Positions 9,052-17,417 are shown, counted from the first letter of the stretch. The stretch is 43,804 nt of DNA from Planctomycetota bacterium (GCA_013152205.1 JAADGV010000087.1:1-43804), one strand, 5' to 3'. The notes: a model not told the origin generated them from the letters alone. Made by a program: numbers and translations.

Positions 9052-9362
9052 ACTACAGTTGCGTTTGCCGATTTCTCTCTGGTTAAGTATCTTTGGCCTG
9101 TCATTTATGGAGGGTATGATCGCGTCGACTGGCACGTTCAAGAGATCCCAAAACGGAAGTGGAAGAAGCTCAGTTGCGGGCAAGGAACCAAAGGTCAGCG
9201 ATTCTACCAGTGGGCCTTTGTTCCTTTCGGAATACCGACCGACAAAGGGTACCGTAAAGGCTTGGCTTGGTCTCGATGGCGAAGAAACCACCAAGCCAAT
9301 GCAAGAAAATGTCACTACAAATCCCGCGGAGACCCACTCCCGTGGTAAAACGCAACTGTAGT
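9052..9362. mobile_element. 311-bp transposase-derived element, copy 1
   Basis: Bounded by 15-bp inverted repeats ACTACAGTTGCGTTT; a weaker outer inverted repeat extends this to about 9044-9370. The same 311-bp unit occurs at 16997-17307 with roughly 90% identity by eye. The plus frame starting TTT GCC at 9064 is open for most of the element and reads KKLSCGQGTKGQRFYQWAF, which resembles the middle of IS701-group DDE transposases (W..lS.G.GtkG.R.YdWA). The frame covers only a fraction of a transposase, so this is a deletion derivative moved in trans. The family assignment is from memory of the motif. Confidence 0.8.
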
Positions 9363-9370
9363 GCTAGAGC

Positions 9371-9683
9371 ATTTCAATTTTCGGATTAGCCGCTTGGGCG
9401 CTAGCCCCGGTTAAGGCAGGAAAAACCGTGATTCAACTCGCATTCTAGTCAGTTTTGCCACAACGACACGACGGGCACGACGAGAGAAAGTCGTGTGCCA
9501 TGCAGTCGCAAACCCTTTCCCTGTAGGTAGTTAGGATTTTCCTGACAGGCTTGCGCAAAGGACTCTGTGTAGGACGCAAGTCGACAAACTCCTGCAAGCA
9601 GGCCGGCAGCAAGATTTTTCTTGATGAGTCGGGCTTCTGCTGGAGCTTTCCAACCAATAGCAAATTCTCCACGATGAGTCCTC
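9371..9683. other. Gene-free stretch between mobile element and PEP-CTERM gene
   Basis: No convincing gene. It contains an imperfect inverted repeat (GGGCACGAC near 9474 and GTCGTGTGCC near 9490). The plus-strand string IFLDESGFCWSF near 9617-9652 is reminiscent of an IS630 transposase motif, but the frame is short and unsupported. Confidence 0.5.
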
Positions 9684-10373
9684 ATGAAAGTAACGACAAC
9701 AGTAGGCCTTCTAGCGACAATATTAGTATTAGTCGGGTCGTTAGTTGGAAGAGTGGAAGCTGCTCTCCTACTTAATCCTAGTTTTGAAAGCCCTGATGTT
9801 CTTAGTACCGGCTACACCGATGTTGATCCAACAAACTGGGTAGTCACTGAAACCGTGAGCTTTCAAGTTTCGCTCTTTGACAGAGCCGATTTTCCTGGCG
9901 TGGATGGAGATCAGTTCGTAGCATTTAATGCGGGTGCCACTCCCACAGGTTCTTCAATTAATCAGGCGTTCGGCACTATCGCAGGTGCATCCTATGAAGT
10001 TTCATTTTGGACAGCGGCAAATGTTCCCGCGATCTCGTCCGTGAATGCGATGATCTTTGATGGTGTAGGGATTGGAATGATTCCCTTAGCATCACAAAAC
10101 AACAATCTCGGCGGACCATTCTCCTTCGTACAAACTACCTTCTCTTTTACGGCAAGTTCCGGAACGACGACTCTTGCCTTCGTCGATGACTCGACAGAAA
10201 CAGTGTCTTCGGATCTGTTTCTTGATCATGTTGAAATTACATTGATATCTGTGCCTGAACCTTCGCCAATAATTCTCATTGGACTTGGTAGCCTTTGCTT
10301 AGCTTTTACACACAATCGTATGTGGGGGAGCCAGAAAAGGTGTCCGCAGAGCAGTAAGTATCTTGTGGTGTAG
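9684..10373 (+). CDS. PEP-CTERM sorted protein with CBM-like/DUF642-like body
   Basis: 229 residues. Signal peptide at the N terminus (hydrophobic run VGLLATILVLVGSLV, likely cut after RVEA). The body begins LLLNPSFESPDV and runs through GDQFVAFNAG, FGTIAGASYEVSFWTA and LFLDHVEITL. This is the layout of secreted jelly-roll domains of the DUF642/carbohydrate-binding kind (N-terminal NPSFE, C-terminal DHVE/D). The sorting tail is VPEPSPIILIGLGSLCLAF followed by basic residues; it is slightly longer than usual after the helix. PEP-CTERM proteins are processed by exosortase and delivered to the envelope or matrix. No exosortase is in the window. The next gene is a second PEP-CTERM protein on the same strand. 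The start has no clear Shine-Dalgarno. Confidence 0.82.
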   Translation: MKVTTTVGLLATILVLVGSLVGRVEAALLLNPSFESPDVLSTGYTDVDPTNWVVTETVSFQVSLFDRADFPGVDGDQFVAFNAGATPTGSSINQAFGTIAGASYEVSFWTAANVPAISSVNAMIFDGVGIGMIPLASQNNNLGGPFSFVQTTFSFTASSGTTTLAFVDDSTETVSSDLFLDHVEITLISVPEPSPIILIGLGSLCLAFTHNRMWGSQKRCPQSSKYLVV

Positions 10374-10409
10374 CACTTATTTTCTTATTTCCAACTTGGA
10401 GTTGAACTC

Positions 10410-10931
10410 ATGATGTTGAAACCGGTTCTTTTTTCTTTTGCGGCAATCTTGGTCGTCGCCAGCCAAACCTCGGCTGCGATCATCTATAGCCAAACGCAAT
10501 CGGGGTCGGTCGGCAGTACGACCATCCTGACTTTTACGGGCGCGCTGCCGGCAGCGTCTGACGCCACGCTGTCGCTGATCGCGAAGCCGGGTGGCGAATT
10601 GTTCAACAATAACAAGCGGTTGGAGCAGTTATTGGTGGATGGGAACACCTATCAAACGCCTGGCAATCCGGCCGGTTGGATTCTGCCTGTCAATTTTTTG
10701 GATGGAGGCGGGGTGCTGCCTCCACCGGTGACGATTCCGCTGGCCGATCTCATCGGTTTTGTTGCGGATGGTCAAGTGTCGGTTTCCGTGACACGTCCCG
10801 GCTTTCTTTCCGGGGGAGTATTCGACTTGGTGCTTGAGTACACCTCAGTTCCCGAGCCGGCCTCTGGGTTGTTGCTGGTGTTGGGGATGGCGGGTGTTGC
10901 GTTGCCACGACGTTGGCGGCGTTCGCCGTAG
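10410..10931 (+). CDS. PEP-CTERM sorted protein
   Basis: 173 residues. Signal peptide with hydrophobic run VLFSFAAILVVASQ, probably cut after TSA. The body is rich in G, T, S and V, without a domain I can name. The tail is textbook: VPEPASGLLLVLGMAGVAL followed by PRRWRR. Exosortase would cut at the PEP motif, and the protein should end up in the outer envelope or extracellular matrix. A GGAG ribosome binding site lies about 10 bp before the ATG. The previous PEP-CTERM gene ends 36 bp upstream, so the two are probably co-transcribed. An arm of the CTGCGGCTTCCGCCTGC repeat family follows the stop codon. Confidence 0.85.
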   Translation: MMLKPVLFSFAAILVVASQTSAAIIYSQTQSGSVGSTTILTFTGALPAASDATLSLIAKPGGELFNNNKRLEQLLVDGNTYQTPGNPAGWILPVNFLDGGGVLPPPVTIPLADLIGFVADGQVSVSVTRPGFLSGGVFDLVLEYTSVPEPASGLLLVLGMAGVALPRRWRRSP

Positions 10932-10978
10932 CAGAGCGAAACCCACTGGGAGCGAACCGTGTGTTTCGCTGCGACTGC

Positions 10979-11021
10979 TCCTGAAAAAACTGCGGCTTCC
11001 GCCTGCAGCTATGACAGGATC
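10979..11021. repeat. Single arm of the GCGGAAGC palindromic repeat family
   Basis: CTGCGGCTTCCGCCTGCAGC with flanks TCCTGAAAAAA and ATGACAGG matches the right half of the complete palindrome at 23272-23386. It lies between the PEP-CTERM gene and the ECF sigma gene. Confidence 0.6.
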
Positions 11022-11086
11022 TTCGACGTTGCCGTTGTTCTGGGGGCTTTACCACGAAGTTGCATCATTTCCATGCTTGAAGGATA

Positions 11087-11773
11087 ATGGATTCTTCAAG
11101 CAACTGGGCAATGGTACGGGCCGTGGTAAATAGCAGTGTAGAAAACCTGAACATCGGTAAGCAAGGCGATCCGGGGTCGACTTCGGGGACGCTTATTCGG
11201 CGTTGGCAAGGGCAGGAATCGGAGGCCTGGGAGCGGCTGACTTACCTTTACTTTCCTTTGATTTACGATTGGTGTCGACGCAAGGGCTTGGCGCCCGAAG
11301 ATTCTCGCGACGTTTCGCAGAATGTGTTTATGTCGATTGCCAAGTGTACGATGCGGTTTCAACACCGAGAGGGTGTGAATTCGTTTCGCGGTTGGCTTTG
11401 GGGAGTGACCAACAATCACGTCAAGTACTATCTGCGCCAGCAAGTGGGCCAGCCACAGGCGACTGGTGGCAGTAGCGCAGTAAGACGACTTGCCGATATC
11501 GCCAAGGTGTCTGAAACGATCGACGATGCGGCGGAGCAAGCGGACGCACGAAACTGCGAAGGTGGAGTGCTCAAGCGGGCGCTGGAACTGATGCGGAAAG
11601 ACTTTGAAGAACCAACGTGGCGGGCGTTTTGGAATACGGCCGTAGAAGGTCGCCCGGCCGCCGACGTGGCTGCCGACCTGAAGATATCGACCAACGCGGT
11701 TTATCTGGCCAAGTCGCGCGTACTGCGCCGATTGCGCGAAGAATTCGAGGGGCTGATTGAGTTGTCGACATGA
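11087..11773 (+). CDS. ECF-family RNA polymerase sigma factor
   Basis: 228 residues. Region 2 is seen in LTYLYFPLIYDWCRRKGL, DSRDVSQNVFMSIAK and FRGWLWGVTNNHVKYYLRQQ; region 4 is in WNTAVEGRPAADVAADL, then ISTNAVYLAKSRVLRRLREE, a helix-turn-helix for the -35 element. The ~25 residues before LIRRWQG are probably dispensable, and an ATG at 11111 is an alternative start. ECF sigma factors redirect RNA polymerase to envelope-stress or signalling regulons. The stop overlaps the kinase start (ATGA at 11770), so the two proteins are made together. In planctomycetes ECF factors are often paired with Ser/Thr kinases. The insert between regions 2 and 4 (TIDDAAEQADARNCEGG) is longer than in classic ECFs. 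Its targets are unknown; the neighbouring PEP-CTERM and export genes are candidates. Confidence 0.9.
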   Translation: MDSSSNWAMVRAVVNSSVENLNIGKQGDPGSTSGTLIRRWQGQESEAWERLTYLYFPLIYDWCRRKGLAPEDSRDVSQNVFMSIAKCTMRFQHREGVNSFRGWLWGVTNNHVKYYLRQQVGQPQATGGSSAVRRLADIAKVSETIDDAAEQADARNCEGGVLKRALELMRKDFEEPTWRAFWNTAVEGRPAADVAADLKISTNAVYLAKSRVLRRLREEFEGLIELST

Positions 11774-13686
11774 TGGTCACGACCAAAACGGATACCTGCC
11801 CCGATCCAGAAGTCTTAACCGGTTTTTTGCTGGGTAAGCTTAGCACCGTGGAACTTGAGACCATCGCGCGACATTTGGGCACTTGCTCTCGGTGTACGCA
11901 GAAGGCGCAGTCGCTAGAAACCCGAACCGATGTGCTCGTCGATACGTTGCGACAAGCGCTCGTCGAGGATAGCTACGCCGAAGAACTTGCCTGTCGCGAA
12001 GGCTCGAAAGCGGTTGCAGGTCGACAATTTTCGATGCCCTCTCCCCTGCCCGACGTTTCGCCAACGAGTAAACCACTGGGCCGTTTGGGTACTTACGAAC
12101 TCCTGGAAGAGATTGGTCGGGGCGGCACAGGCGTTGTGTACCGCGCTCGTCACACACGTTTGAAGACCATCGTAGCGGTTAAGGTGTTGCCTGCCGAAGC
12201 GCTGATGCGACCCGACACGCTTGCCCGATTCGATCGAGAAATGGCTGCGATCGGCGGACTCGACCATCTGCACATCGTTCGTGCAACCGACGCTGGCGAG
12301 GACGACGGACAGCATTTTTTGGTGATGGAGTATGTCGAAGGGGGCGACCTTGCTGCGTTGGTTGCTCGCCAAGGTCCGTTGCCAATTGCCGAGGCAACAA
12401 GCTGCATTCTTCAAGCGGCTCGGGGATTGGTTTACGCTCATGCCCAGGGGATGATCCACCGAGACGTCAAACCTTCGAACTTGTTGCTCGGGGCAGACGG
12501 GATCGTGAAAGTTTCGGATCTTGGACTAGCGCGTGTGCTGTTGGCGGTGGAAGACGATGGCTCGACGCACACCGGCTCGCTGATGGGTACCTTCGACTAC
12601 ATGGCCCCAGAGCAGGCGCTCAATGCCAAAGAGGCCGACGAGCAGGCGGACATTTATGGATTGGGGTGTACGCTTTACTACTTGCTCACCGGCAGCCCAC
12701 CCTATGCAAGCAAGTCGGCATTTGAAACCTTGATTGCCCATCGAGAGCAATCGGTGCCTTCGGCCAGACAGGTACGCAACGAGGTGCCCCGTCCTATGGA
12801 TCGGCTGTTGCAACGGATGTTGGCCAAAGCTCCCGGCAATCGGCCTCCGTCGATGGAACAAATCGTTCAGGAATTAGAAGGGTTGCGTTCCAAAGGCCTT
12901 GTGGAAGAGAAGGATGATTTAACCCCCCTGCTTTCCGATACGGTTAGGCAGGTCGAACTGAAACCCCCGAGGAGGTCTCGCAGTAGGTTGTCTCGTCGTA
13001 GACCGATCTCGTTTTGGGTTGCCGCAATTGGCGGTGCGATCTTTGGGACGCTACTGGTTATCGCTGGTTTTTTGATATGGCCAGGTTCTGACCAACAGCT
13101 TTTGCCGCCGAGTTCCTCGGCAGCTCGGTTCGATGTTCGTCTGGTGCAGGCTGCTGACGGAGTACGAATCCGGTATATTTCTGAGGCGGTGAAGTTGCTA
13201 AATGGGGATTTGCCCAGCGAGAGCGTGACCTCGGGGCGTTTTCGATTCCTAGACTTCATCGACCCCATGTCGAGTTCGGGGGGATTTTTTGATAGGGATT
13301 TGGCGTTTCCCGGCTTCGAGGTTGTCGGCAACATTGGGGTTGAGGATAGCAACCACTTTGCTCTCAAGGCGGTCGCAACGGTCTCCGTCCCTCGTCCTGG
13401 CGTATGGACCTTCTGCGTTGTTAGCGACGATGGTTTTCGGCTTTCGATTGATGGCAAGATCGTTGGCGAGCATGATCCGACTCGTACGCAGGCGGCAACC
13501 TTGGTCCCCATCGATTTGGACAAGGCGGGGCCGCATCTCGTCGAGTTGATCTATTTCGAAGCGACGGGCGGCGCGGACTTTGAGCTATGCGCAGCCGAGG
13601 GCCGATACGACGACTTCGACGCCCAAGCGTTTCAACTCGTAGGCTCTTCCTACGAAACCGGCTTAACTTTGGAGCGGCCTGAGTGA
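11770..13686 (+). CDS. Membrane Ser/Thr protein kinase with anti-sigma-like zinc motif and PA14-like sensor domain
   Basis: 638 residues in four parts. (1) Residues ~10-50 include HLGTCSRC, an H-x3-C-x2-C motif (H35, C39, C42) like zinc-binding anti-sigma domains. (2) The Hanks kinase domain, ~109-380: glycine loop IGRGGTGVVY, K138 in VAVKVL, catalytic IHRDVKPSNLL (D232), DLG in SDLGLAR (DFG variant) and GTFDYMAPEQ. (3) One transmembrane helix, ~414-437 (FWVAAIGGAIFGTLLVIAGF). (4) Residues ~455-625 outside resemble a PA14 domain, with GVWTFCVVSDDGFRLSIDGK followed by GPHLVELIYFEATGGADFEL. A PA14 fold often binds sugars. The catalytic residues look intact. It overlaps the sigma gene, so the cytoplasmic head may hold or phosphorylate that sigma factor while the outside domain senses a ligand; this is inference. 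Confidence 0.92.
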   Translation: MMVTTKTDTCPDPEVLTGFLLGKLSTVELETIARHLGTCSRCTQKAQSLETRTDVLVDTLRQALVEDSYAEELACREGSKAVAGRQFSMPSPLPDVSPTSKPLGRLGTYELLEEIGRGGTGVVYRARHTRLKTIVAVKVLPAEALMRPDTLARFDREMAAIGGLDHLHIVRATDAGEDDGQHFLVMEYVEGGDLAALVARQGPLPIAEATSCILQAARGLVYAHAQGMIHRDVKPSNLLLGADGIVKVSDLGLARVLLAVEDDGSTHTGSLMGTFDYMAPEQALNAKEADEQADIYGLGCTLYYLLTGSPPYASKSAFETLIAHREQSVPSARQVRNEVPRPMDRLLQRMLAKAPGNRPPSMEQIVQELEGLRSKGLVEEKDDLTPLLSDTVRQVELKPPRRSRSRLSRRRPISFWVAAIGGAIFGTLLVIAGFLIWPGSDQQLLPPSSSAARFDVRLVQAADGVRIRYISEAVKLLNGDLPSESVTSGRFRFLDFIDPMSSSGGFFDRDLAFPGFEVVGNIGVEDSNHFALKAVATVSVPRPGVWTFCVVSDDGFRLSIDGKIVGEHDPTRTQAATLVPIDLDKAGPHLVELIYFEATGGADFELCAAEGRYDDFDAQAFQLVGSSYETGLTLERPE

Positions 13687-13819
13687 AACGCTGAGCGTAT
13701 TCGGACGTTGACGATCCGTGTTACTAGCGGTTCAAATTTTCGCAACGAGCAAAAGTTTTGTATGATCGGACCTGAAAATTTAGACTCTCGCAGCGGGGCC
13801 TTTGGCCGCAATCAAAAAA

Positions 13820-14146
13820 GGGAACCGCTAATCAGCGCTAATACACGCTAATAGGTGAACGAAATGCGAAAAATAGGTTCAGCAGTTCCAAATTTGAATC
13901 GTGGCAAACTTGGGTGGCTGGGGTCAGGTTGCCGGAGTAAGGCCCAAATTTTTCCGCAACACATGACCGGCAACTGCCCCCAGGGCGTGGCAATGGCAGA
14001 ATGGAACGCACTGGGGGCAGATTGTCAGCAATGTTTCACTCGGAGTTTCAGTGTTTATATGACAACCTGACCCCAGCCACCCCCGATGCGTTTTTGAAAC
14101 TACAGAGGTTTGAAATTAGCGATTACCAGCGTTGATTAGCGGTTTC
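13820..14146. repeat. Composite palindromic repeat, copy 1 (outer arms plus inner 171-bp element)
   Basis: Outer arms are GGGAACCGCTAATCAGCGCT on the left and the matching GTTGATTAGCGGTTTC on the right. Copies with the same plan are at 20263-20590 (also with the inner element) and 42995-43091 (without it). Single arms are at 22017-22049 and 31281-31312. The gap 13687-14472 has no credible gene; this repeat and a low-complexity phrase fill most of it. Confidence 0.88.
13912..14082. mobile_element. Inner 171-bp inverted-repeat element, copy 1
   Basis: Perfect 20-bp terminal inverted repeats: GGGTGGCTGGGGTCAGGTTG at 13912-13931, its complement at 14063-14082. A second inverted pair lies inside (CTGCCCCCAG / CTGGGGGCAG), so the single strand would fold into a long branched hairpin. 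It is absent from the repeat copy at 42995-43091, as expected if it was inserted into an older repeat. No coding capacity. Confidence 0.82.
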
Positions 14147-14220
14147 TTCTTTCAAAAAATTGCGTCAAGAAAACAAGCTTTTACGAGTTTATTTGCCGAG
14201 ATGGCATATCTATGGCATCT

Positions 14221-14305
14221 CGGTTTTCTCCGCGGTCTCTGCGCCTCTGCGAGACAACACTTTTTCTTATTTCTTTTGCGACTTCGCGCCTTTGCGAGAA
14301 ATTCC
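14221..14305. repeat. Low-complexity 'TCTCTGCGCCTCTGCGAGA' phrase
   Basis: Contains CTCTGCGCCTCTGCGAGA and a related CTTCGCGCCTTTGCGAGAAA about 45 bp apart. Similar wording occurs at 6805-6830, 20605-20640, 42943-42960 and 43165-43190. No gene is present here. Confidence 0.6.
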
Positions 14306-14472
14306 TACCTATTTGGTTGCGGGCAGAGCCGCGCTGGGTGTTTCGCTACCGCTTTACGCACGCTTGTATGCAGAGACGATGGGCGTAGGGCTCTCTCATG
14401 GCTACCGCGGGGGGTGGGCTTGGATTATCATGGATCGGGTCGCGTTCCCCTCCCGTGCCTGCCAGGCCTACG

Positions 14473-15726
14473 ATGAAAAGACTTCTGAAGATCGCTGTGG
14501 TTCTTGCCATCCTTGGCGGTCTGGGAGCGGCTGCCTATGGGCCGATCGCCAAGAGTTGGCGCGCGCGAAACCGGCCCGTTTGGCGAACGGAAGAGGTGAC
14601 GCAGGGAGAGATCATTTCCGTTGTCAATTCAACCGGGACGATCAAACCGGTTTTAGAGGTCTCGGTTGGTTCCTTCGTCTCGGGCCCAATCATCGAACTG
14701 TGTGCCGACTTTAATCAGGTGGTGAAAAAGGGAGAGGTGCTGGCCCGCGTCGATCCGCAGCTTCCCGAGGCGGCCCTTGCCAGGGCCAGAGCGTCGCTCG
14801 CTACCCGCGAGGCTGATGTCGAACGGGCCCAGGCGATTTTTCTCCAAGCTGTCCGCGACGAGAAACGGGCCCTTGCGTTGCAGGATGAAAACGAAGAATT
14901 CATTTCGGTTAAGGAGATGGATGTCTTTCATTTTAACCGTCTGTCGCTTGAAGCTCAGGTGAAACAGTCGAAGGCGATTGTCGAACAAGCCGAGGCCGAT
15001 GTAGAAAACGCTTTGACGAATCTTGGTTACACCGATATCACGTCGCCGGTAGACGGCATCGTGATTGATCGAAAAATTGACCAGGGGCAAACACTTGCCG
15101 CCCAGTTTCAGACGCCTGAGCTGTTTATCGTGGCTCCCGACATGGAAAAGAAAATGTATGTCATCGCAGCGGTCGATGAGGCGGATATCGGGTTGATCCA
15201 ACAGGCCCAGAAATCCGAGCAACCCGTGGAGTTCCGCGTGGATGCCTACCCGGACGAACTATTCACGGGCAAGATCGAGCAGATACGCAAAAGCTCGACA
15301 ACAACACAAAACGTGGTTACCTACCCAGTGATCGTTGCTGCGGCCAACCCCGAGCTAAAGCTTTATCCGGGAATGACGGCCAACATTTCGTTTCAAACCG
15401 AGAAGAAAGAAGGGATCCTCCGGATTCCTAATTCTGCCCTGCGATTCTATCCCAAGCGAAGCCAAGTCCGAAAAGAAGACCACGATATTTTGGATGGCAA
15501 GGACGATTCCAGCGCCCAAGAGATGCCTGCCGTCCAACATTCGGCTGCCGAGCGGACCAAGGCAAGCCGTAAGCGCCGGCATCGGCATGTCTGGTTGGTC
15601 GAGGGCGAGTGGTTGCGGGCCGTGTCGGTGGAGACCGGGTTGAGTGATTCAAAGAGTACGGAACTGGTCTCTGGCGAGTTGAAAAAGGGTGACCAGTTGG
15701 TGACCGGGGAAAAATTGAAAAAATGA
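14473..15726 (+). CDS. MacA/HlyD-type periplasmic adaptor
   Basis: 417 residues from the ATG at 14473; an upstream ATG at 14398 would add a proline-rich leader lacking membrane character, so the later start is preferred because it places the anchor LLKIAVVLAILGGLGAAA at the very N terminus. Then come the lipoyl-like half motif GEIISVVNSTGTIKPVLEVS with GPIIELCADFNQVVKKGEV, a long coiled coil (~95-180), the second lipoyl half (LGYTDITSPVDGIVIDRKI) and the beta-barrel TLAAQFQTPELFIVAPD. Such adaptors join an inner-membrane MacB permease to TolC. A spacer of ~50 charged residues (~335-385) near the C terminus is unusual. The stop overlaps the permease start (ATGA), so both are co-translated. Confidence 0.92.
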   Translation: MKRLLKIAVVLAILGGLGAAAYGPIAKSWRARNRPVWRTEEVTQGEIISVVNSTGTIKPVLEVSVGSFVSGPIIELCADFNQVVKKGEVLARVDPQLPEAALARARASLATREADVERAQAIFLQAVRDEKRALALQDENEEFISVKEMDVFHFNRLSLEAQVKQSKAIVEQAEADVENALTNLGYTDITSPVDGIVIDRKIDQGQTLAAQFQTPELFIVAPDMEKKMYVIAAVDEADIGLIQQAQKSEQPVEFRVDAYPDELFTGKIEQIRKSSTTTQNVVTYPVIVAAANPELKLYPGMTANISFQTEKKEGILRIPNSALRFYPKRSQVRKEDHDILDGKDDSSAQEMPAVQHSAAERTKASRKRRHRHVWLVEGEWLRAVSVETGLSDSKSTELVSGELKKGDQLVTGEKLKK

Positions 15727-16964
15727 ATTTCCTGCTAACCCTGCGTATTGCGTATCGAGCTTTGGCCAAGAACAAAATGCGTGCCGGCTTAACGGTATTG
15801 GGTGTGGTGATCGGCATTGCTGCGGTCACCGCGATGGTTTCGGTTGGGCAGAGTGCCGGCGCCCTCGTGCAGGGGCAGTTCGAGATGTTTGGCACCAACG
15901 TTATTGTCGTGCTGCCAGGCAGCCGTAGTCATGGGGGGGTTCGCCAGTCAGGCCATCCTACCCTTACCGCTGAAGACTCTAGTGCGATCGCCGAAAATTG
16001 CCCGTCGGTGATTGCCTCGACACCGATGATTTTTACCAGTGGGCAAGTAATCTATGGCAATGTTAACTGGAGCCCCGACACCATGCGGGGCGTGGGAGAA
16101 GACTTTCTTGTCGTGCGGAATTGGCAATTGCACAGCGGCGGTTTTTTTACGGCTCGCGATATCCATTCGGCTGCCAAGACGTGTGTGATTGGCCAGACGT
16201 TGGTCGCCAAGTTGTTTCAAACACGCAATCCGATCGGGCAAAAAATCCGTGTGAAGAACATTCCCTTCCAGGTCATCGGAGTCTTGCAGGCCAAAGGGGC
16301 CAACATGGTGGGCGAAGACCAAGACAATGTTCTGCTGATGCCCTACACGACCGTGCGGAAACGGCTGCAAGGGTCGCGATTCAACAATGTACATGCCATC
16401 ATGGCCTCGGCCCGCTCGGTCGATCTGATGAGGGAAGCAGAGAACGAAATCGACCACGTTCTCTACGAACGGCATCGCATTCCCCCGGGCGAGAACCGCG
16501 ACTTCGAGGTGCGAAACACAACCGAGATTGCCAACATGCTCTCGATTATCACCGGCACAATGACCCTGCTGTTGGCGGCGATTGCAGGGATTTCGCTGTT
16601 GGTGGGCGGAGTGGGAGTGATGAATATCATGCTCGTTTCGGTGACCGAACGAACTCGCGAGATCGGCATCCGCATGGCCGTGGGCGCGCGGGGCAAAGAC
16701 ATCTTGCGTCAATTCCTGGTCGAGTCGGTCATGCTCTCTTCGATTGGCGGGCTGATTGGCGTGCTGCTAGGGGTGGGTTCCTCGGTCGGCATCACCATGG
16801 CAATCAATTCGTTTTCTCAAGGGACCGAGTGGCCGGTGATCATCTCCTTCAAAGCAGCCGTAGTTGCCATGCTCTTTGCCGCAGCAGTCGGCATTTTCTT
16901 CGGCTACTACCCCGCCCGTCGAGCAAGCCTGTTGGATCCGATCGAGGCGCTGAGGTATGAATGA
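15723..16964 (+). CDS. MacB-type permease (FtsX domain, no ATPase domain)
   Basis: 413 residues. One N-terminal helix (AGLTVLGVVIGIAAVTAMVS) leads into a periplasmic MacB core domain (~45-260, opening ALVQGQFEMFGTNVIVVLPG), followed by three C-terminal helices: AAIAGISLLVGGVGVMNIM, SIGGLIGVLLGVGSSVGI and AVVAMLFAAAVGIFFGYYPA. The conserved cytoplasmic loop ERTREIGIRMAVGARGKDIL and the end PARRASLLDPIEALRYE are classic for MacB. It needs a separate ATPase; the best candidate in the window is at 4871-5674. The family exports macrolides, peptides, toxins or lipids via mechanotransmission; the substrate cannot be told here. A second 311-bp element lies about 30 bp after the stop codon. Confidence 0.93.
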   Translation: MNFLLTLRIAYRALAKNKMRAGLTVLGVVIGIAAVTAMVSVGQSAGALVQGQFEMFGTNVIVVLPGSRSHGGVRQSGHPTLTAEDSSAIAENCPSVIASTPMIFTSGQVIYGNVNWSPDTMRGVGEDFLVVRNWQLHSGGFFTARDIHSAAKTCVIGQTLVAKLFQTRNPIGQKIRVKNIPFQVIGVLQAKGANMVGEDQDNVLLMPYTTVRKRLQGSRFNNVHAIMASARSVDLMREAENEIDHVLYERHRIPPGENRDFEVRNTTEIANMLSIITGTMTLLLAAIAGISLLVGGVGVMNIMLVSVTERTREIGIRMAVGARGKDILRQFLVESVMLSSIGGLIGVLLGVGSSVGITMAINSFSQGTEWPVIISFKAAVVAMLFAAAVGIFFGYYPARRASLLDPIEALRYE

Positions 16965-16996
16965 AATGAATTCGGAATGTCGAATGTGACGCTAGT

Positions 16997-17307
16997 ACTA
17001 CAATTTCGTTTGCCGATTTCTCTCTGGTTAGGTATCTTTGGCCTGTCATTTATGGAGGGTATGATCGCGTCGACCGGCACATTCAAGAGATCCCAAAACG
17101 GAAGTGGAAGAAGCTCAGTTGTGGGCCAGGAACCAAAGGTCAGCGATTCTACCAGTGGGCCTTTGTTCCTTTCGGAATACCGACCGACAAAGGGTACCGT
17201 AAAATCCTGGCTTGTTCTCGATGGCGAAGAAACCACCAAGCCAATGCAAGAAAATGTCACTACAGAGCCCGCGGAGACCCACTCCCATAGCAAAACGCAA
17301 CTGTAGT
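16997..17307. mobile_element. 311-bp transposase-derived element, copy 2
   Basis: Same length and order as 9052-9362. Here the outer inverted repeat is longer: CGAATGTGACGCTAGTACTA at 16981-17000 is matched exactly by its complement ending at 17323, so the full unit may be 343 bp. The same plus frame (from 17010) reads KKLSCGPGTKGQRFYQWAF and stays open to a TAG at 17288-17290. It lies just after the permease gene. It is a non-autonomous remnant of an IS701-like transposon judging from the motif; no full copy is in the window. Confidence 0.82.
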
Positions 17308-17417
17308 ACTAGCGTCACATTCGTCACTACGTTTTCGTTTGAATCACCTGAAGTACGGCTGGGCAAAAGTCCCTACAATCCTCAGCCCTATGGCCTCGAC
17401 TCTCCTAAACCCATATC

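Noticed and set aside
9059..9361. Plus-strand 100-residue frame (and 109-residue twin at 16977-17306) as real genes
   Set aside because: They lie in a different frame of the 311-bp elements; the frame with transposase-like residues is another one, and the outer parts of these frames come from the end repeats.
9551..9775. Frame with IFLDESGFCWSF as an IS630 transposase remnant
   Set aside because: Only one short motif-like string; no second catalytic block, no inverted ends, and it runs into the PEP-CTERM gene.
13855..14070. 71-residue frame and other small frames within the composite repeat
   Set aside because: Wholly made of repeat arms and inner inverted repeats; no ribosome binding site and not conserved between the two copies in frame.
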